Shown: piece after piece, positions 25,140-34,758 of the stretch
Position numbering within the stretch: position 1 is the stretch's first letter
How the letters are laid out: every line of letters starts with the position of its first letter
The notes under the pieces: model-generated
Seen by the model: only the letters and a program-made list of their open reading frames with translations
Databases searched by the model: none
Told to the model about the DNA's origin: nothing
From: [Synechococcus] sp. NIES-970
GTDB taxonomy: Bacteria; Cyanobacteriota; Cyanobacteriia; Cyanobacteriales; MRBY01
DNA length: 64,000 bases
Direction: 5' to 3'
Assembly: GCA_002356215.1 (NCBI GenBank)
Contig: AP017961.1
Location: 1 to 64,000 of the forward strand
Position numbers and translations under genes: made by a program

Positions 25140-26117
25140 CTAAGGGCTTCCTGTAAAGCCAGTGAGGGGAACATGGTCGAGGTGCCAAAAGTCGAGGCTG
25201 GTTTCCCCCAGTTTGAGGGTTAAGGTATGGCCTGGGGTAATGGTGGCGATCGCCCCGGCGACTAACCCCTGATCTTGGCATAGGGTTTGTACTTCAGAGA
25301 CCTGCTCTGGGGGCACAGCCAGTAAAAAACCATAACTCGGAAAACTGAGGAGCCACTGTTGTAAATCGAGTTGTGGTGGACAGGGAATAGCGCCGATATC
25401 CAAGACGGCACCGCAATTAGATGTTTCCAAGAGCATCAAAGTTGTGCCGATAATTCCCCCCATACTGACATCTTTACCCGCGCTACATAAACCCCGTTCG
25501 GCCAAGAGCGGTAATAAACCCCATTGGGCCTGAAGTTGAGCCGGATCTGCTTGGGTGGCAGCATCCCAACAGTAGGGCAGTTGGGGCCGGGGTTGCCCTT
25601 GAAAATTAGCGACTAACACGAGGCGATCGCCCACCTGGGCATCAAAACTGGTAATCAGCCGTTTTGCCCGGCCAAGGATCGCGACCCCCAAGGCATCATA
25701 TTCACTGTGGGTATTGGTATGACCCCCGACAATTGGTACCTGAAACTTTTCTGCCGCTGCCTGCATCCCGGCCCAAATTTGCTGTGCCTGCTGGTCGCCA
25801 CAGGTCCACAGAGCATCCACAACCGCCAAGGGCCGTCCCCCCATGGCATAGATATCACTGACATTTACGAGCACCCCGCACCATCCTGCAAACCACGGAT
25901 CCTGCTGCACCAATGCGGGGCTCATGCCCTCCGCCGCCAGCAGGAGAAAGCCAGCTTGGTCTGGGATGGCTGCACAATCATCCCCAAGCAGAATGGCTTG
26001 CCCCTGGGCCGTAAATTGCTGTTGAAAGTGCCGGGAAGCGAGTTGGATGTCCTGTTTATGCAAAAGGCCCAGATTGTGGCGTAGGGTCTCTGCCAACTGG
26101 GGTAAAGTGATGTTCAC
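25140..26117 (-). CDS. AIR synthase-related protein (Sll0787 type)
   Basis: A 325-residue member of the PurM/ThiL/SelD-like ATP-binding superfamily: GDDCAAIPDQAGFLLLAAEG, then NVSDIYAMGGRPLAVVDALW and VGGHTNTHSEYDALGVAILG. Members of the superfamily use ATP to activate a substrate; this subgroup always goes with the Nit1 nitrilase. The GTG at 26117 (NITLPQLAETLRHN) is chosen because the alternative TTG at 26171 would overlap the previous gene by 29 bases and adds a residue stretch foreign to the family. Confidence 0.88.
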   Translation of the reverse strand: MNITLPQLAETLRHNLGLLHKQDIQLASRHFQQQFTAQGQAILLGDDCAAIPDQAGFLLLAAEGMSPALVQQDPWFAGWCGVLVNVSDIYAMGGRPLAVVDALWTCGDQQAQQIWAGMQAAAEKFQVPIVGGHTNTHSEYDALGVAILGRAKRLITSFDAQVGDRLVLVANFQGQPRPQLPYCWDAATQADPAQLQAQWGLLPLLAERGLCSAGKDVSMGGIIGTTLMLLETSNCGAVLDIGAIPCPPQLDLQQWLLSFPSYGFLLAVPPEQVSEVQTLCQDQGLVAGAIATITPGHTLTLKLGETSLDFWHLDHVPLTGFTGSP

Positions 26118-26142
26118 GCCAAGTATTTTGATAATTATTCCT

Positions 26143-26661
26143 TTAAGAAACGAGCCAAGTCCCCAAATCAAGTTGGGGTCGGGAATTTACTGCCGGTGGA
26201 TAAAAGTTTAAATCTGCCTCCATGAGATGGTGGGGGCGATCGCAAATGTCCACTTCCGCCAGGGAATGCCAATGTTGCCGCTGGAAAAAACGCACATTCT
26301 GTAGCTGCACCGTCGCCAGAAACTGAGTACAGCCCCAACCATGGGCAGTGGTGACCGCTTTATAGATCAGCCCCTTACCAATGCGTCCCACCCGCCGAAA
26401 CTCTGGATGTACCCCCAGGCGGCCACCATACCAAACCTCGGGCTCACTTTCGTAGATGCGCACAACCCCAACCACCTTACTCTGGGGAGATGAGCTCTTG
26501 TCCAAAGCGACAATCGGATAGGCAACCTGATCGAGGTCATCAAAATCATTGCCCGTAAAAATTCCCTGTTCTTCGCAAAAAATGTCCTGTCTTAAAGCAA
26601 AATAAGCGCGAATTTCCGCCACAGACTGGGCGAGTTCAAACTGAAATCGTTCACTGCTCAT
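26143..26661 (-). CDS. GNAT acetyltransferase (MSMEG_0567 type)
   Basis: A 172-residue N-acetyltransferase-like protein of the Nit1 cluster. The acetyl-CoA binding region is VVGVVRIYESEPEVWYGGRL, followed by GVHPEFRRVGRIGKGLIYKA with the Arg-x-x-Gly-x-Gly/Ala type loop. GGGAGG lies a few bases before the ATG at 26661. The acceptor is unknown; fixed linkage to the nitrilase and radical SAM genes suggests that it modifies a pathway intermediate. Confidence 0.9.
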   Translation of the reverse strand: MSSERFQFELAQSVAEIRAYFALRQDIFCEEQGIFTGNDFDDLDQVAYPIVALDKSSSPQSKVVGVVRIYESEPEVWYGGRLGVHPEFRRVGRIGKGLIYKAVTTAHGWGCTQFLATVQLQNVRFFQRQHWHSLAEVDICDRPHHLMEADLNFYPPAVNSRPQLDLGTWLVS

Positions 26662-26675
26662 TTCCCGTAACCTCC

Positions 26676-27770
26676 CTAATTTTCAAAGGTAGACAATGCG
26701 GAACAGGCACCACATTTCGCACAACCGGCTTTGATCGCTTTAGAAGACATGCCTGCCTCCTTAAGAATTTGACCCACCTTTTGGTAGAGAGCGAACATCA
26801 ACTCTGGATCAGGGGCTGGATGGGTTGCCAGGGGCGTGCCAGAAATGGGGACAAAAGGCACCACAAAGGGATAAACACCAAGGCTGACTAATTTCTCTGC
26901 CGCCGTCACAAGTGTTGCAAAACTATCTCCTAAACCGGCTAGCAGGTAGGTGCTGACTTGGCCCCAACCGAATACTTGCACAGCTGCTTCATAAGCTTGG
27001 TAGTAGTAGGAAACAGGGACTTCTGCTTTGCCAGGCATAATTTTGACACGGACTGCGGGATCAACAGCCTCTAGGTGCATTCCTAAGCTATCTACACCAG
27101 CGGCTTTTAAGCGCTCAAACCAGACAAAATCGGCGGGGGGTTCACATTGGGCTTGGATGGGAATATCGACTTTTGCTTTGATGGCAGCGGCACATTTGGT
27201 CAGGTAAGCCGCACCGCGATCGCCTGTGTTGGGAGTCCCTGTGGTCATGATCACCTGCTCAATGCCATCGAGCCGCACCGCCGCTTCCACAACCTCTGCT
27301 AACTGTTCCGGGAGTTTGCGGGCAATGGTTTGTTCTGCTTCTAGGGATTTTTCGATCGCACAAAATTGACAGGCTGTACTTTCGTCCCGGTAGCGCATAC
27401 AGGTTTGTTGCACCGTTGTGGCGAGCACATTGTTGCTATGGAGAAGGGCAATTTTCCAGTAAGGAATCCCCTCCGCTGTCTCTAGGTCGTAGAATTTGGG
27501 ACGTCCTTGCAGGGTAATGGGGGCAATCTCTTGGTGATGTTTCTGGAGCTTGGCTTCACTCCGTTGGGAATCTAGGGTGGCATGGTAAGGCGATCGCCCA
27601 GCGGTATTCGTATAGGTAGGAACCATCACGGTGGTCCCGCCAATGGTCACTGCCCGGTGATCCGAAGGCCCTGCCCCCCCTTGGCGTCCAGTCATCGTGG
27701 CCTCTGTGAGGCGGAGACCGTGGGACTGGAGTTCTGTAATCAGACGTTGTTTATCTATGGGCATAGTCAT
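26676..27770 (-). CDS. Radical SAM protein (MSMEG_0568 type)
   Basis: A radical S-adenosylmethionine enzyme of about 364 residues. The cluster-binding cysteines are in TCMRYRDESTACQFCAIE, a C-x9-C-x2-C spacing peculiar to this family, and a second Cys cluster ends the protein (AGCAKCGACSAL), suggesting an auxiliary iron-sulfur centre. The start is uncertain among a GTG at 27788 and ATGs at 27770 and 27764. It lies a few bases after the nitrilase gene. The radical chemistry and substrate are not known. Confidence 0.9.
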   Translation of the reverse strand: MTMPIDKQRLITELQSHGLRLTEATMTGRQGGAGPSDHRAVTIGGTTVMVPTYTNTAGRSPYHATLDSQRSEAKLQKHHQEIAPITLQGRPKFYDLETAEGIPYWKIALLHSNNVLATTVQQTCMRYRDESTACQFCAIEKSLEAEQTIARKLPEQLAEVVEAAVRLDGIEQVIMTTGTPNTGDRGAAYLTKCAAAIKAKVDIPIQAQCEPPADFVWFERLKAAGVDSLGMHLEAVDPAVRVKIMPGKAEVPVSYYYQAYEAAVQVFGWGQVSTYLLAGLGDSFATLVTAAEKLVSLGVYPFVVPFVPISGTPLATHPAPDPELMFALYQKVGQILKEAGMSSKAIKAGCAKCGACSALSTFEN

Positions 27771-27794
27771 AGGGATTGGTGATGGCACACTAAA

Positions 27795-28796
27795 TTAGGG
27801 ACAGGAGGCAGTAATGTCTGAGGAATTGGGAAGTGGCGTTACTGTTGGCGAAGAAGGTAAAGAACTCGTTTTGAGGGTGGCCCAAGGCTCGCTATTGAGT
27901 TGCACCTGAAACAGATCAGGACGGGAGTAATGTCCCACCGAATCCATCATTCGCTTGCGTTTGGTAATCAAGGAAAAATCTAAATCGGCGATCGCCAAAC
28001 CTTCCCCTTCATAAATAGGTTCACAGAGGTGTTTGCCTTCAGGACTAATAATGGCCGTATAACAACCACCACTAAGGGCCTTATGCATCTTTTCATTGCT
28101 GGTCAATTGGGCCTTCTGTTCTGTCGAGAGCCATCCCGTTGCATTGACCACGAAACAGCCGGATTCGAGGGCATGGTGACGCATGGTCACTTCCATTTGC
28201 TCCGTAAAAATTTGCCCCACCATGGATCCCGGAAATTGACCGCAGTGAATCTGCTCATGTTGGGCCATCAGACTATAGCGAGCAAGGGGATTGTAGTGCT
28301 CCCAGCAAGCCAAAGCACCCACACGGCCCACAGCTGTATCGACCGTCGTTAAACCAGCGCCATCCCCTTGACCCCAAACCATCCGTTCGTGGTAAGTAGG
28401 GGTGATTTTGCGGCGTTTAAGGCGCAATGTCCCGTCATGGTCAAAAATCAATTGGGTGTTGTAAAGGGAACCCTCCTCCCGTTCATTTACCCCTAAAACC
28501 ACCACCATGCCATGGGCTTGGGCCGCCTCAGCTACCGCTGTCGTCACTGGGCCAGGGATTGTGACCGCTTGTTCATACAGCTGGAGGTGGCTTTTGCCCA
28601 TCAGCACTGGGGGCTCGATAAAAGAAAAGTAAGGGTAGTAAGGAACAAAGGTCTCTGGAAAAACAATGAGTTGCACTCCCTCCTTGGCCGCTTGGGTAAT
28701 TGTCTCCAGAATTTTTTCTGTTGTATCTGCACAACTAAACAAAACCGGACTAATTTGTGCCGCTGCCGCCCGAATTGTTTTCGAGTAATCAAGCAT
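27795..28796 (-). CDS. Nit1-type nitrilase
   Basis: A 333-residue carbon-nitrogen hydrolase that should convert a nitrile to the acid plus ammonia. The catalytic triad is complete: Glu48 ([12 protein letters not shown]), Lys130 ([14 protein letters not shown]) and Cys164 ([14 protein letters not shown]), with Glu137 as the structural second Glu. The open frame extends 58 codons upstream into a low-complexity stretch; the ATG at 28796 ([14 protein letters not shown]) fits the family. It is the core enzyme of the cluster, which has been linked to cyanide use in Pseudomonas and to nitrogen stress in Synechocystis. Confidence 0.93.
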   Translation of the reverse strand: MLDYSKTIRAAAAQISPVLFSCADTTEKILETITQAAKEGVQLIVFPETFVPYYPYFSFIEPPVLMGKSHLQLYEQAVTIPGPVTTAVAEAAQAHGMVVVLGVNEREEGSLYNTQLIFDHDGTLRLKRRKITPTYHERMVWGQGDGAGLTTVDTAVGRVGALACWEHYNPLARYSLMAQHEQIHCGQFPGSMVGQIFTEQMEVTMRHHALESGCFVVNATGWLSTEQKAQLTSNEKMHKALSGGCYTAIISPEGKHLCEPIYEGEGLAIADLDFSLITKRKRMMDSVGHYSRPDLFQVQLNSEPWATLKTSSLPSSPTVTPLPNSSDITASCP

Positions 28797-28957
28797 AGTC
28801 GCTACCGGGGAAACAACAAACTCACAAAAAACGAATTTGGCAACCAAAGATATTTCAAAAAAGTGATTGAAATATCCAGAAATTTTTATTGAATATAAAA
28901 AATTTGCGGGTTGCCCAATAAACTCTCTAGGATTTTCAGAAATAAAACCCTTGATTT

Positions 28958-29440
28958 CTACATGGTCCAAGTATCAAGAATAAACGCCCCTTCTTTACGG
29001 TGCATTAAAATTAAATCCATCACATCCAAGGGATTAATCGGGCGAATACCAGGAATCAAGGAAGCTTCCCCATGACCGTAAAGAGCCTGCAGTGCAAAGC
29101 GACAAGCATAGACTTTTCCGCCAGTTTCCATAATCTTAACCAGGCGATCGTTCATGGCTAAGTGACCTGGGAATCCTTCATCGCCAAGTTTCGGGAAGCC
29201 CCGCTGTACTCCCAAAGTCACCCCAGGGCCATACAGTAGCACAGAGGTTTCAAATCCTTTTTTAATGAGGCGACTTGCTTGTAATAAATTGACTAAACCA
29301 ATGGAACCTTCAAAGGCTACTGTGTGAAAGGTGATCAATGCTTTTTCGCCAGGATCTGCTTGGACATCAGGAAAGACTTTTTCTTCATAATCTACAAGAA
29401 AGTCACCGGTCTGATGGGCAGGGATTGTTACTTCAGGCAT
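28958..29440 (-). CDS. MSMEG_0572/Sll0783-type nitrogen starvation protein
   Basis: A 160-residue protein, first gene of the Nit1-type operon. It carries [20 protein letters not shown] and [20 protein letters not shown], a DsrE-like fold pattern. The Synechocystis homologue (Sll0783) is induced by nitrogen starvation and affects polyhydroxybutyrate storage. AAAGGAAAATTTCCC precedes the ATG. A 161-base gap separates it from the nitrilase start. Confidence 0.9.
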   Translation of the reverse strand: MPEVTIPAHQTGDFLVDYEEKVFPDVQADPGEKALITFHTVAFEGSIGLVNLLQASRLIKKGFETSVLLYGPGVTLGVQRGFPKLGDEGFPGHLAMNDRLVKIMETGGKVYACRFALQALYGHGEASLIPGIRPINPLDVMDLILMHRKEGAFILDTWTM

Positions 29441-29842
29441 GGGAAATTTTCCTTTGATTTTTAGGTTTTAATGTGTCGAGTTGTGCCTCACTTTAAGGGG
29501 AGAATTCAAGACAACCTGTATCATCGCTGACAAAAAAAGACCTTCTATGTAAAGCAATAGTTTTTTGATGGAAAGAGTGATTCAGACATTGGCTTTCTAA
29601 CTAAGATTAAGCTTGTTTAATGGTGAATATCTGGTACTTCTACCCCAATTAAGGTGTGGTGATTGTGTTCTAAAAAGAACTATTGATTTCGCTAGGTTAG
29701 ACCACCAAAATAGCGGCTATTTGGCAATAGTTCGTCGATCGCCTATGGGTAGTGACAAACTGATGGGATCGGTAACAATCCTTACAGGAACAGGGGTTGA
29801 CTAGGCTTACAGTTGAGCCAAATACACCTAAGAGCAACGGCA
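29441..29842. other. Divergent control region of the nitrilase cluster
   Basis: Four hundred bases between the operon on the minus strand and the flavoprotein gene on the plus strand. Promoters for both must lie here. I looked for the nitrogen-control (NtcA) pattern GTA-N8-TAC on both strands and did not find a good match. The short frame at 29613-29804 has no support. Confidence 0.5.
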
Positions 29843-31081
29843 ATGCAGACCCATTACCCGGTAATAATTGTTGGGGGTGGCCAGGCAGGACTTGCCCTCA
29901 GCTATCTCCTCAAGCAAAACAATATTGACCACCTAATCTTTGAGAAACACAAAATTGGTCATGCGTGGCGTAATGAACGCTGGAATTCTTTTTGTTTAGT
30001 GACCCCCAATTGGCAATGTCGGCTCCCTGGTTTTTCCTATGCGGGGCCTGATCCTAATGGCTTTATGGCCAAGGAAGAGATTGTTTCTTATTTAGAAGCC
30101 TATGCGCATTCTTTTAATCCGCCCATTCGAGAGGGGGTAACGGTTTCCAAGGTGAGTTCGTCTGGAACCAAGTTTGCAGTGGCAACATCCATCGGTGACT
30201 ACACGGCTGATCAAGTGGCGATCGCCACGGGTGGATACCACATTCCGAAAATTCCTCCCATCGCCGCCCAACTTCCCCGTGAGTTACAGCAAATCCATTC
30301 CGTGCAGTACAAAAATCCCCAGGATCTTCCCGACGAAGTATTGATTGTGGGCACTGGCCAGTCGGGTTGTCAAATTGCCGAAGATCTTCATTTGGCGGGA
30401 AAAACAGTTCATCTTGTCACCGGTAGTGCGCCCCGGGCACCGCGTCGTTATCGGGGCAAGGATGTGGTGGAGTGGCTAGAACTCATGGGTTATTACGACC
30501 TCCCCATTGACCAGCACCCCCAGAAAGAAATGGTTCGCCATAAAACCAATCACTACGTTACAGGACGGGATGGGGGTCGTGATATTGATCTGCGCCGCTT
30601 TGCCCAAGAGGGAATGCGCCTCTATGGCCGCTTGCAACGTATTACCGGACAGACTCTCCATTTCGGGAATGATTTAAAACAAAATTTAGATCAGGCTGAT
30701 GCCACCGTGGTAAAGATTCAGGGCAATATTGACAAATTTATTGCCGATAATCACCTCGCTGCTCCTCCAGAGGCCCATTATCAGCCCATTTGGGAGCCAG
30801 ATATGGAACCACAATCTATTAACCTCGAAGAAACCAACATCGGTGCGGTGATCTGGGCGACGGGCTTCCGCTCGAATTTTGGTTGGATTGATCTACCGGT
30901 TTTTAATGAATTGGGAGAACCGCTACATGACCGGGGTGTGACTGCTGTAGACGGGTTATATTTTCTCGGTTTACCCTGGCTCTATACCTGGGGTTCTGGT
31001 CGCTTTTCTGGTGTCGCTCGTGATGCAGAATATTTGGCGACACAGATTACAGCAAGGCTTTTGGTTCCAGCTTCTGCATAA
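29843..31081 (+). CDS. Flavin-dependent oxidoreductase (MSMEG_0569 type)
   Basis: A 412-residue FAD/NAD(P)H monooxygenase-like protein. FAD is bound by VIIVGGGQAGLALSYLL at the N terminus; a second dinucleotide motif, VLIVGTGQSGCQIAEDL, lies near residue 170, and the C-terminal flavin motif is DGLYFLGLPWL. It is a fixed member of Nit1-type clusters and here divergent from the rest. The ATG at 29843 is preferred over a TTG at 29813. The oxidised substrate is unknown. Confidence 0.92.
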   Translation: MQTHYPVIIVGGGQAGLALSYLLKQNNIDHLIFEKHKIGHAWRNERWNSFCLVTPNWQCRLPGFSYAGPDPNGFMAKEEIVSYLEAYAHSFNPPIREGVTVSKVSSSGTKFAVATSIGDYTADQVAIATGGYHIPKIPPIAAQLPRELQQIHSVQYKNPQDLPDEVLIVGTGQSGCQIAEDLHLAGKTVHLVTGSAPRAPRRYRGKDVVEWLELMGYYDLPIDQHPQKEMVRHKTNHYVTGRDGGRDIDLRRFAQEGMRLYGRLQRITGQTLHFGNDLKQNLDQADATVVKIQGNIDKFIADNHLAAPPEAHYQPIWEPDMEPQSINLEETNIGAVIWATGFRSNFGWIDLPVFNELGEPLHDRGVTAVDGLYFLGLPWLYTWGSGRFSGVARDAEYLATQITARLLVPASA

Positions 31082-31134
31082 CATCCTCCCGGCGCTCATC
31101 CTAATGGGTAGAGTGAGGGGCAGCTCCCCATTAG

Positions 31135-32202
31135 TTAAATTAGACCTTGTTTTGTGGCTTGATAAATGGCTTGATAGCGATTTTTAGCTTGTAGTTTACT
31201 CAAGGTGCGGTTTAGGTGGAACTTTACGGTACTTTCACTGATGTGGAGCTGTTGGGCAATGTCACGATCGCGCAATCCTGTTGTGAGGAGGATTAAAATC
31301 TGACGTTCCCGTTGGGAGAGTGAATCCTTTGATGTGTGGGCTTGGGTAGTGGCCCCATAGGGCAAAGTGAGGCTAATTTGGTGAGCTGCTTCTTGGGAGT
31401 CGATCCCGACATTGCATTGTCCCCCAAGGGTTTGTACAAAAAATTCAATGTCAGCAAAAGGCGATCGCCCGATTTTTTTCGTCAGGGTAGAGGCGGCAAT
31501 AATTCCTTCGAGGCAAATTTCCGTATCCCCGTAGGTGAGCCGGCAGTAATGACAGTTGAATTGATTGAGGATTTCTACGGTTTTGATCAATAGATAGGTC
31601 AAACTGGGCGTCAAGGGTCGCTCTGTGCCAATCAGACTAAGCTGGCTAGTGGTTAAAAAGCTGCTCAGGTGATCTGAGAGGGGGTAAGATTCCCCGGTTT
31701 GGCCTTTATTGGACGCTTGGGGTTTTCTTTGGGCAGCATCTAAGGCGATCGCCCCGGCCATACATAGCACCTGCAAAACCTCTAAAAATTCTGGCAAAAA
31801 AGTTTCATGGCTAAAAGCCGCTAACACACCAATAATTCGTTTTTGGCTGACGAGGGGATAACCCGCAAAACCTTGGATTCCATTGGTGATCGCCCAGTCA
31901 CGGTCTTTGACCCAAGCTTCTTCAGCCAATTGATTACTCAGGAACGGAATCCCATTTTTAGCAATTTTTCCAACCTTATAGGCACCCATGGGAACCCATG
32001 CAAAACTGCCGTTAATATTTTCAGACAACCCCGATGAGGCCACTAACCGGAGAGATTGCCGATCTGGCTCAGTTAACCAAATTCGCGCAAAAGCACAATT
32101 AAAGTCTCCAATCAACGCTTCGGTTAAACGTTTGGCGATCAACGCTGGTTCCAAACAACCGGAAATGCCCTGGGTAATGCGATGAACCCTTTGCAAGTCC
32201 AT
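31135..32202 (-). CDS. GAF domain LuxR-type transcriptional regulator
   Basis: A regulator of about 355 residues. Residues 10-170 form a GAF sensor (NCAFARIWLTEPDRQSLRLV; GFAGYPLVSQKRIIGVLAAF). The C terminus has a LuxR HTH: LSQRERQILILLTTGLRDRD, then IAQQLHISESTVKFHLNRTL. Convergent with the flavoprotein gene and 53 bases from it, it is the likely regulator of the nitrilase cluster. The start may be the ATG at 32202 or a GTG at 32226; neither has a clear ribosome binding site. Confidence 0.88.
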   Translation of the reverse strand: MDLQRVHRITQGISGCLEPALIAKRLTEALIGDFNCAFARIWLTEPDRQSLRLVASSGLSENINGSFAWVPMGAYKVGKIAKNGIPFLSNQLAEEAWVKDRDWAITNGIQGFAGYPLVSQKRIIGVLAAFSHETFLPEFLEVLQVLCMAGAIALDAAQRKPQASNKGQTGESYPLSDHLSSFLTTSQLSLIGTERPLTPSLTYLLIKTVEILNQFNCHYCRLTYGDTEICLEGIIAASTLTKKIGRSPFADIEFFVQTLGGQCNVGIDSQEAAHQISLTLPYGATTQAHTSKDSLSQRERQILILLTTGLRDRDIAQQLHISESTVKFHLNRTLSKLQAKNRYQAIYQATKQGLI

Positions 32203-32444
32203 AATTAAGCAAGCAGAATCAAGCACGGCATCGGTAAAGTAGGCACGAATTTTCTTCCTCTAGTTAACGCGAGCCAGCTCATCTACGTCAGTCAGTAGTG
32301 AACAAATGAATCAGCTTTATGGAGTAGAGGTCGATTTTCGGGGGTAAGGGCAGCATGAGTAATGGCTAGATTGTAGTAACCAGGGGCATATTGGGGATTC
32401 TTTTCCTTGGTGCGCCCGGAGTAAAAAATTGCCCGTCCGCAATT

Positions 32445-32660
32445 CTATTTTCCCTCAGCGTCAGCAATACCAAAGTTGGTACAGGCATTAAGGTAGTTAT
32501 TATCAAGGGTGATTGCTTGGGTAAAGTCAGCGATCGCTTCTTCATAGCGTTTTAACTCATAATGGCGGTTACCCTAGGCAAAATAAGCCTCTAAGTTGTC
32601 AGGATTAGCCGCAATTTGTCCACTAAAATCCTCAAGGGTTTTGTCTACGCGGTTGGGAAG
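32445..32660 (-). pseudogene. TPR protein remnant
   Basis: The minus strand reads VDKTLEDFSGQIAANPDNLE, AYFA, a stop, GNRHYELKRYEEAIADFTQA and ITLDNNYLNA before the next stop: about two tetratricopeptide units with a TAG in place of Gln in the first. It overlaps the 3' end of the broken secreted-protein gene. The N terminus is absent. Confidence 0.65.
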
Positions 32661-33268
32661 GTAAATAAACATCCGTCTGGGGCGAATCAAAACGGAATGT
32701 TACCAAGGGCACATCTGATATTTCCGAGAAAGGCTCTAAGTTGGGCGGTGGCGTCTGAAAAGAAGGTGGTGAAACTTGTAACGGCTCAGATTGGGGATGG
32801 CAGCGGCGATAGCCGAAATAATGATTCACTTTGTGATGGTAAATTCGTCGCCCATTCTCAAAGATAGATAGTGATGTCCAGGGCTGGCGAGTTTGAGGGC
32901 CGCTCGTTGCAATCTGATAGGTGTAAATATATTCCGTTGCTTTATAAACTGTCACGGGGGGCTGTTGAGAGACTTCAATAATGCCCCTTGGCACCATTAA
33001 TGTTTTTTTTTGTACTGCGGGATTGACCAACATAATAATATGCCGTTGGTACATAACAGCCTGTGCCTTGGTCCTGATAACCAAGACTACAGATTGCGGC
33101 AAAATATTCTGGCGTCGTTAGTGCTGCTTGCGTATTCATTTCTCGGTTACTACAGAGCACGGAGCGATCATTAGCCTGAGCTGGTAACAATGGTGTCAGT
33201 CCCCATAATATTCCTGCCCCTAGTCCAACTATGCCCCAATGGGCGATCGCCTTTTTATTTAATGTCAT
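32632..33268 (-). pseudogene. Secreted protein split by a frameshift in a 9-base homopolymer
   Basis: An ATG at 33268 opens a signal peptide (HWGIVGLGAGILWGLTPLLP, then AQA) and a domain with paired cysteines (VLCSNREMN, AAICSLGYQD). The frame breaks at a run of nine T/A bases at 33003-33011. In the other frame the protein continues TLMVPRGIIEVSQQPPVTVY, then EYIYTYQIATSG, a WTSLSIFENGRRIYHHKVN strand set and GYRRC. The join is smooth, so a single-base slip explains it, either a real mutation or a sequencing error. The family is cyanobacterial and uncharacterised. Confidence 0.65.
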
Positions 33269-33819
33269 TATTGACACAATATCTCTTCTTGAGTTGACCT
33301 GAATATCAAGTAAGTAGGATAAATTAGACCATTGAAACCGAAAGATGCTCATAAATTTTCATCGGTATGGTTGAATGTGATAACAGACGTCATAAACAAT
33401 TGTGAGGCTAAATTATCCGAGAGAACAATAAATTTATTTTATGATCATAATTTTGTAAGAATATTTCTTACTTAAATAAAATTTTCCTTAGAGGTATTTT
33501 TATAAAAAATATCTTTATGTTTTTGTGATTTTTTATATATGTTCTTTTGTCTAGAGACTCTTGACAAATTGATTGATGAACAGCTTAATTTTTTTAGCAA
33601 GGAAATAAAATAATATTTGCCAAATTTCGATCATGCTTTTTTCAGCATAAACCTGTTTTTGCGTAGTCAGTACTGAGCCACAGATCTCCCCATCCCGTCA
33701 TCCTCTAAAGCATTGGGGTTGCTAGATCTATGGAATGTGAGTTGAAATACCTCGTCAAACAGCATAACTATTCTGGGTTGGCCACTACTTAAGGGTATCT
33801 AAGCTTCCTAGTGAGAACG
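33269..33819. other. A/T-rich intergenic region
   Basis: About 550 bases with strong A/T bias and no coding signal. It should hold promoters of the broken secreted-protein gene (leftward) and the EAL gene (rightward). No repeat or RNA gene recognised. Confidence 0.5.
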
Positions 33820-34650
33820 ATGACTACTCTTCTTCCTGTCCAATCTGACCACCTCATCGCCGCAGAGTTAGCCCAAGCGATTGTCAACAATCAGTTAAGC
33901 GTCGTTTACCAACCCCAAGTAGAATCCCATAGTGGTACTATTGCAGGATTTGAAGCCTTACTTCGTTGGCAACATCCCGAAATTGGTGTGATTCCTCCCA
34001 GTTTATTTATTCCCATCGCTGAAGCAACAGGACTTATTACTGAACTTGGAGATTGGATCTTAGAGCAAGCCATTGGTCAACTAAAGGAGTGGCAACATCA
34101 GTACCAGCATGACTTAAAAATGTCGGTCAATATTTCTGTCCAGCAGCTCACCACTCCTGATTTTATTTACCGTCTGCAAAATTCCCTAGAGAAGCACCAA
34201 TTAGCGCCCCATTCCCTTGAGCTAGAAGTCACGGAATCAATTGCCATTGAAGACTTCGAAGAAGTGCGACCTATTTTACAATTTCTCCAAAGTCTAGATA
34301 TTCAGATTGCTATTGATGATTTTGGGACAGGCTATGCTTCTTTCACTTATTTGCAACTTTTTTGTTGGGATATCCTCAAATTAGATCGTCGTTTTGTTAA
34401 AAATATACACCGAAATTCAGTGAACGCAGCTATTACAGAAAACCTGATCAATATGTCCCATGATCTAGGATTTAAGGTTGTGGCTGAAGGTGTGGAAATC
34501 CAAGAAGAAGCAGTGATACTCCAGCAATATGGTTGTGACAAAGTGCAAGGTTATTACTTTAGTAGACCCATGACTGCTGCTTCAATTGCAACTCGTTTCT
34601 TGGGTCGGAAGATTGCGATTATTGCTTCTACTGAGTCTTGTGCAGCTTAG
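33820..34650 (+). CDS. EAL domain protein (c-di-GMP phosphodiesterase)
   Basis: A 276-residue stand-alone EAL domain. The motifs for metal and c-di-GMP binding are intact: GFEALLRW, NISVQQL, LELEVTES, IDDFGTGYAS, LKLDRRFV, EGVE and QGYYFSRPM. It should therefore hydrolyse c-di-GMP to pGpG. There is no GGDEF or sensory domain, so control must come from expression or a partner. The start is the ATG at 33820; a GTG at 33811 is in frame. It is not in an operon. Confidence 0.92.
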   Translation: MTTLLPVQSDHLIAAELAQAIVNNQLSVVYQPQVESHSGTIAGFEALLRWQHPEIGVIPPSLFIPIAEATGLITELGDWILEQAIGQLKEWQHQYQHDLKMSVNISVQQLTTPDFIYRLQNSLEKHQLAPHSLELEVTESIAIEDFEEVRPILQFLQSLDIQIAIDDFGTGYASFTYLQLFCWDILKLDRRFVKNIHRNSVNAAITENLINMSHDLGFKVVAEGVEIQEEAVILQQYGCDKVQGYYFSRPMTAASIATRFLGRKIAIIASTESCAA

Positions 34651-34758
34651 AAAATCTTAACCACGCTACTAACTCCCTACTTAGAAGCGAGTAATTGAGC
34701 TATTTTGCCAGTGGCAATCCTAAATCAAGAAAAAATATTAGGCGATCGCCTTACCTGA

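Noticed and set aside
29441-29842. NtcA binding site for the nitrilase cluster
   Set aside because: No GTA-N8-TAC match was found on either strand by eye; a matrix scan could overturn this.
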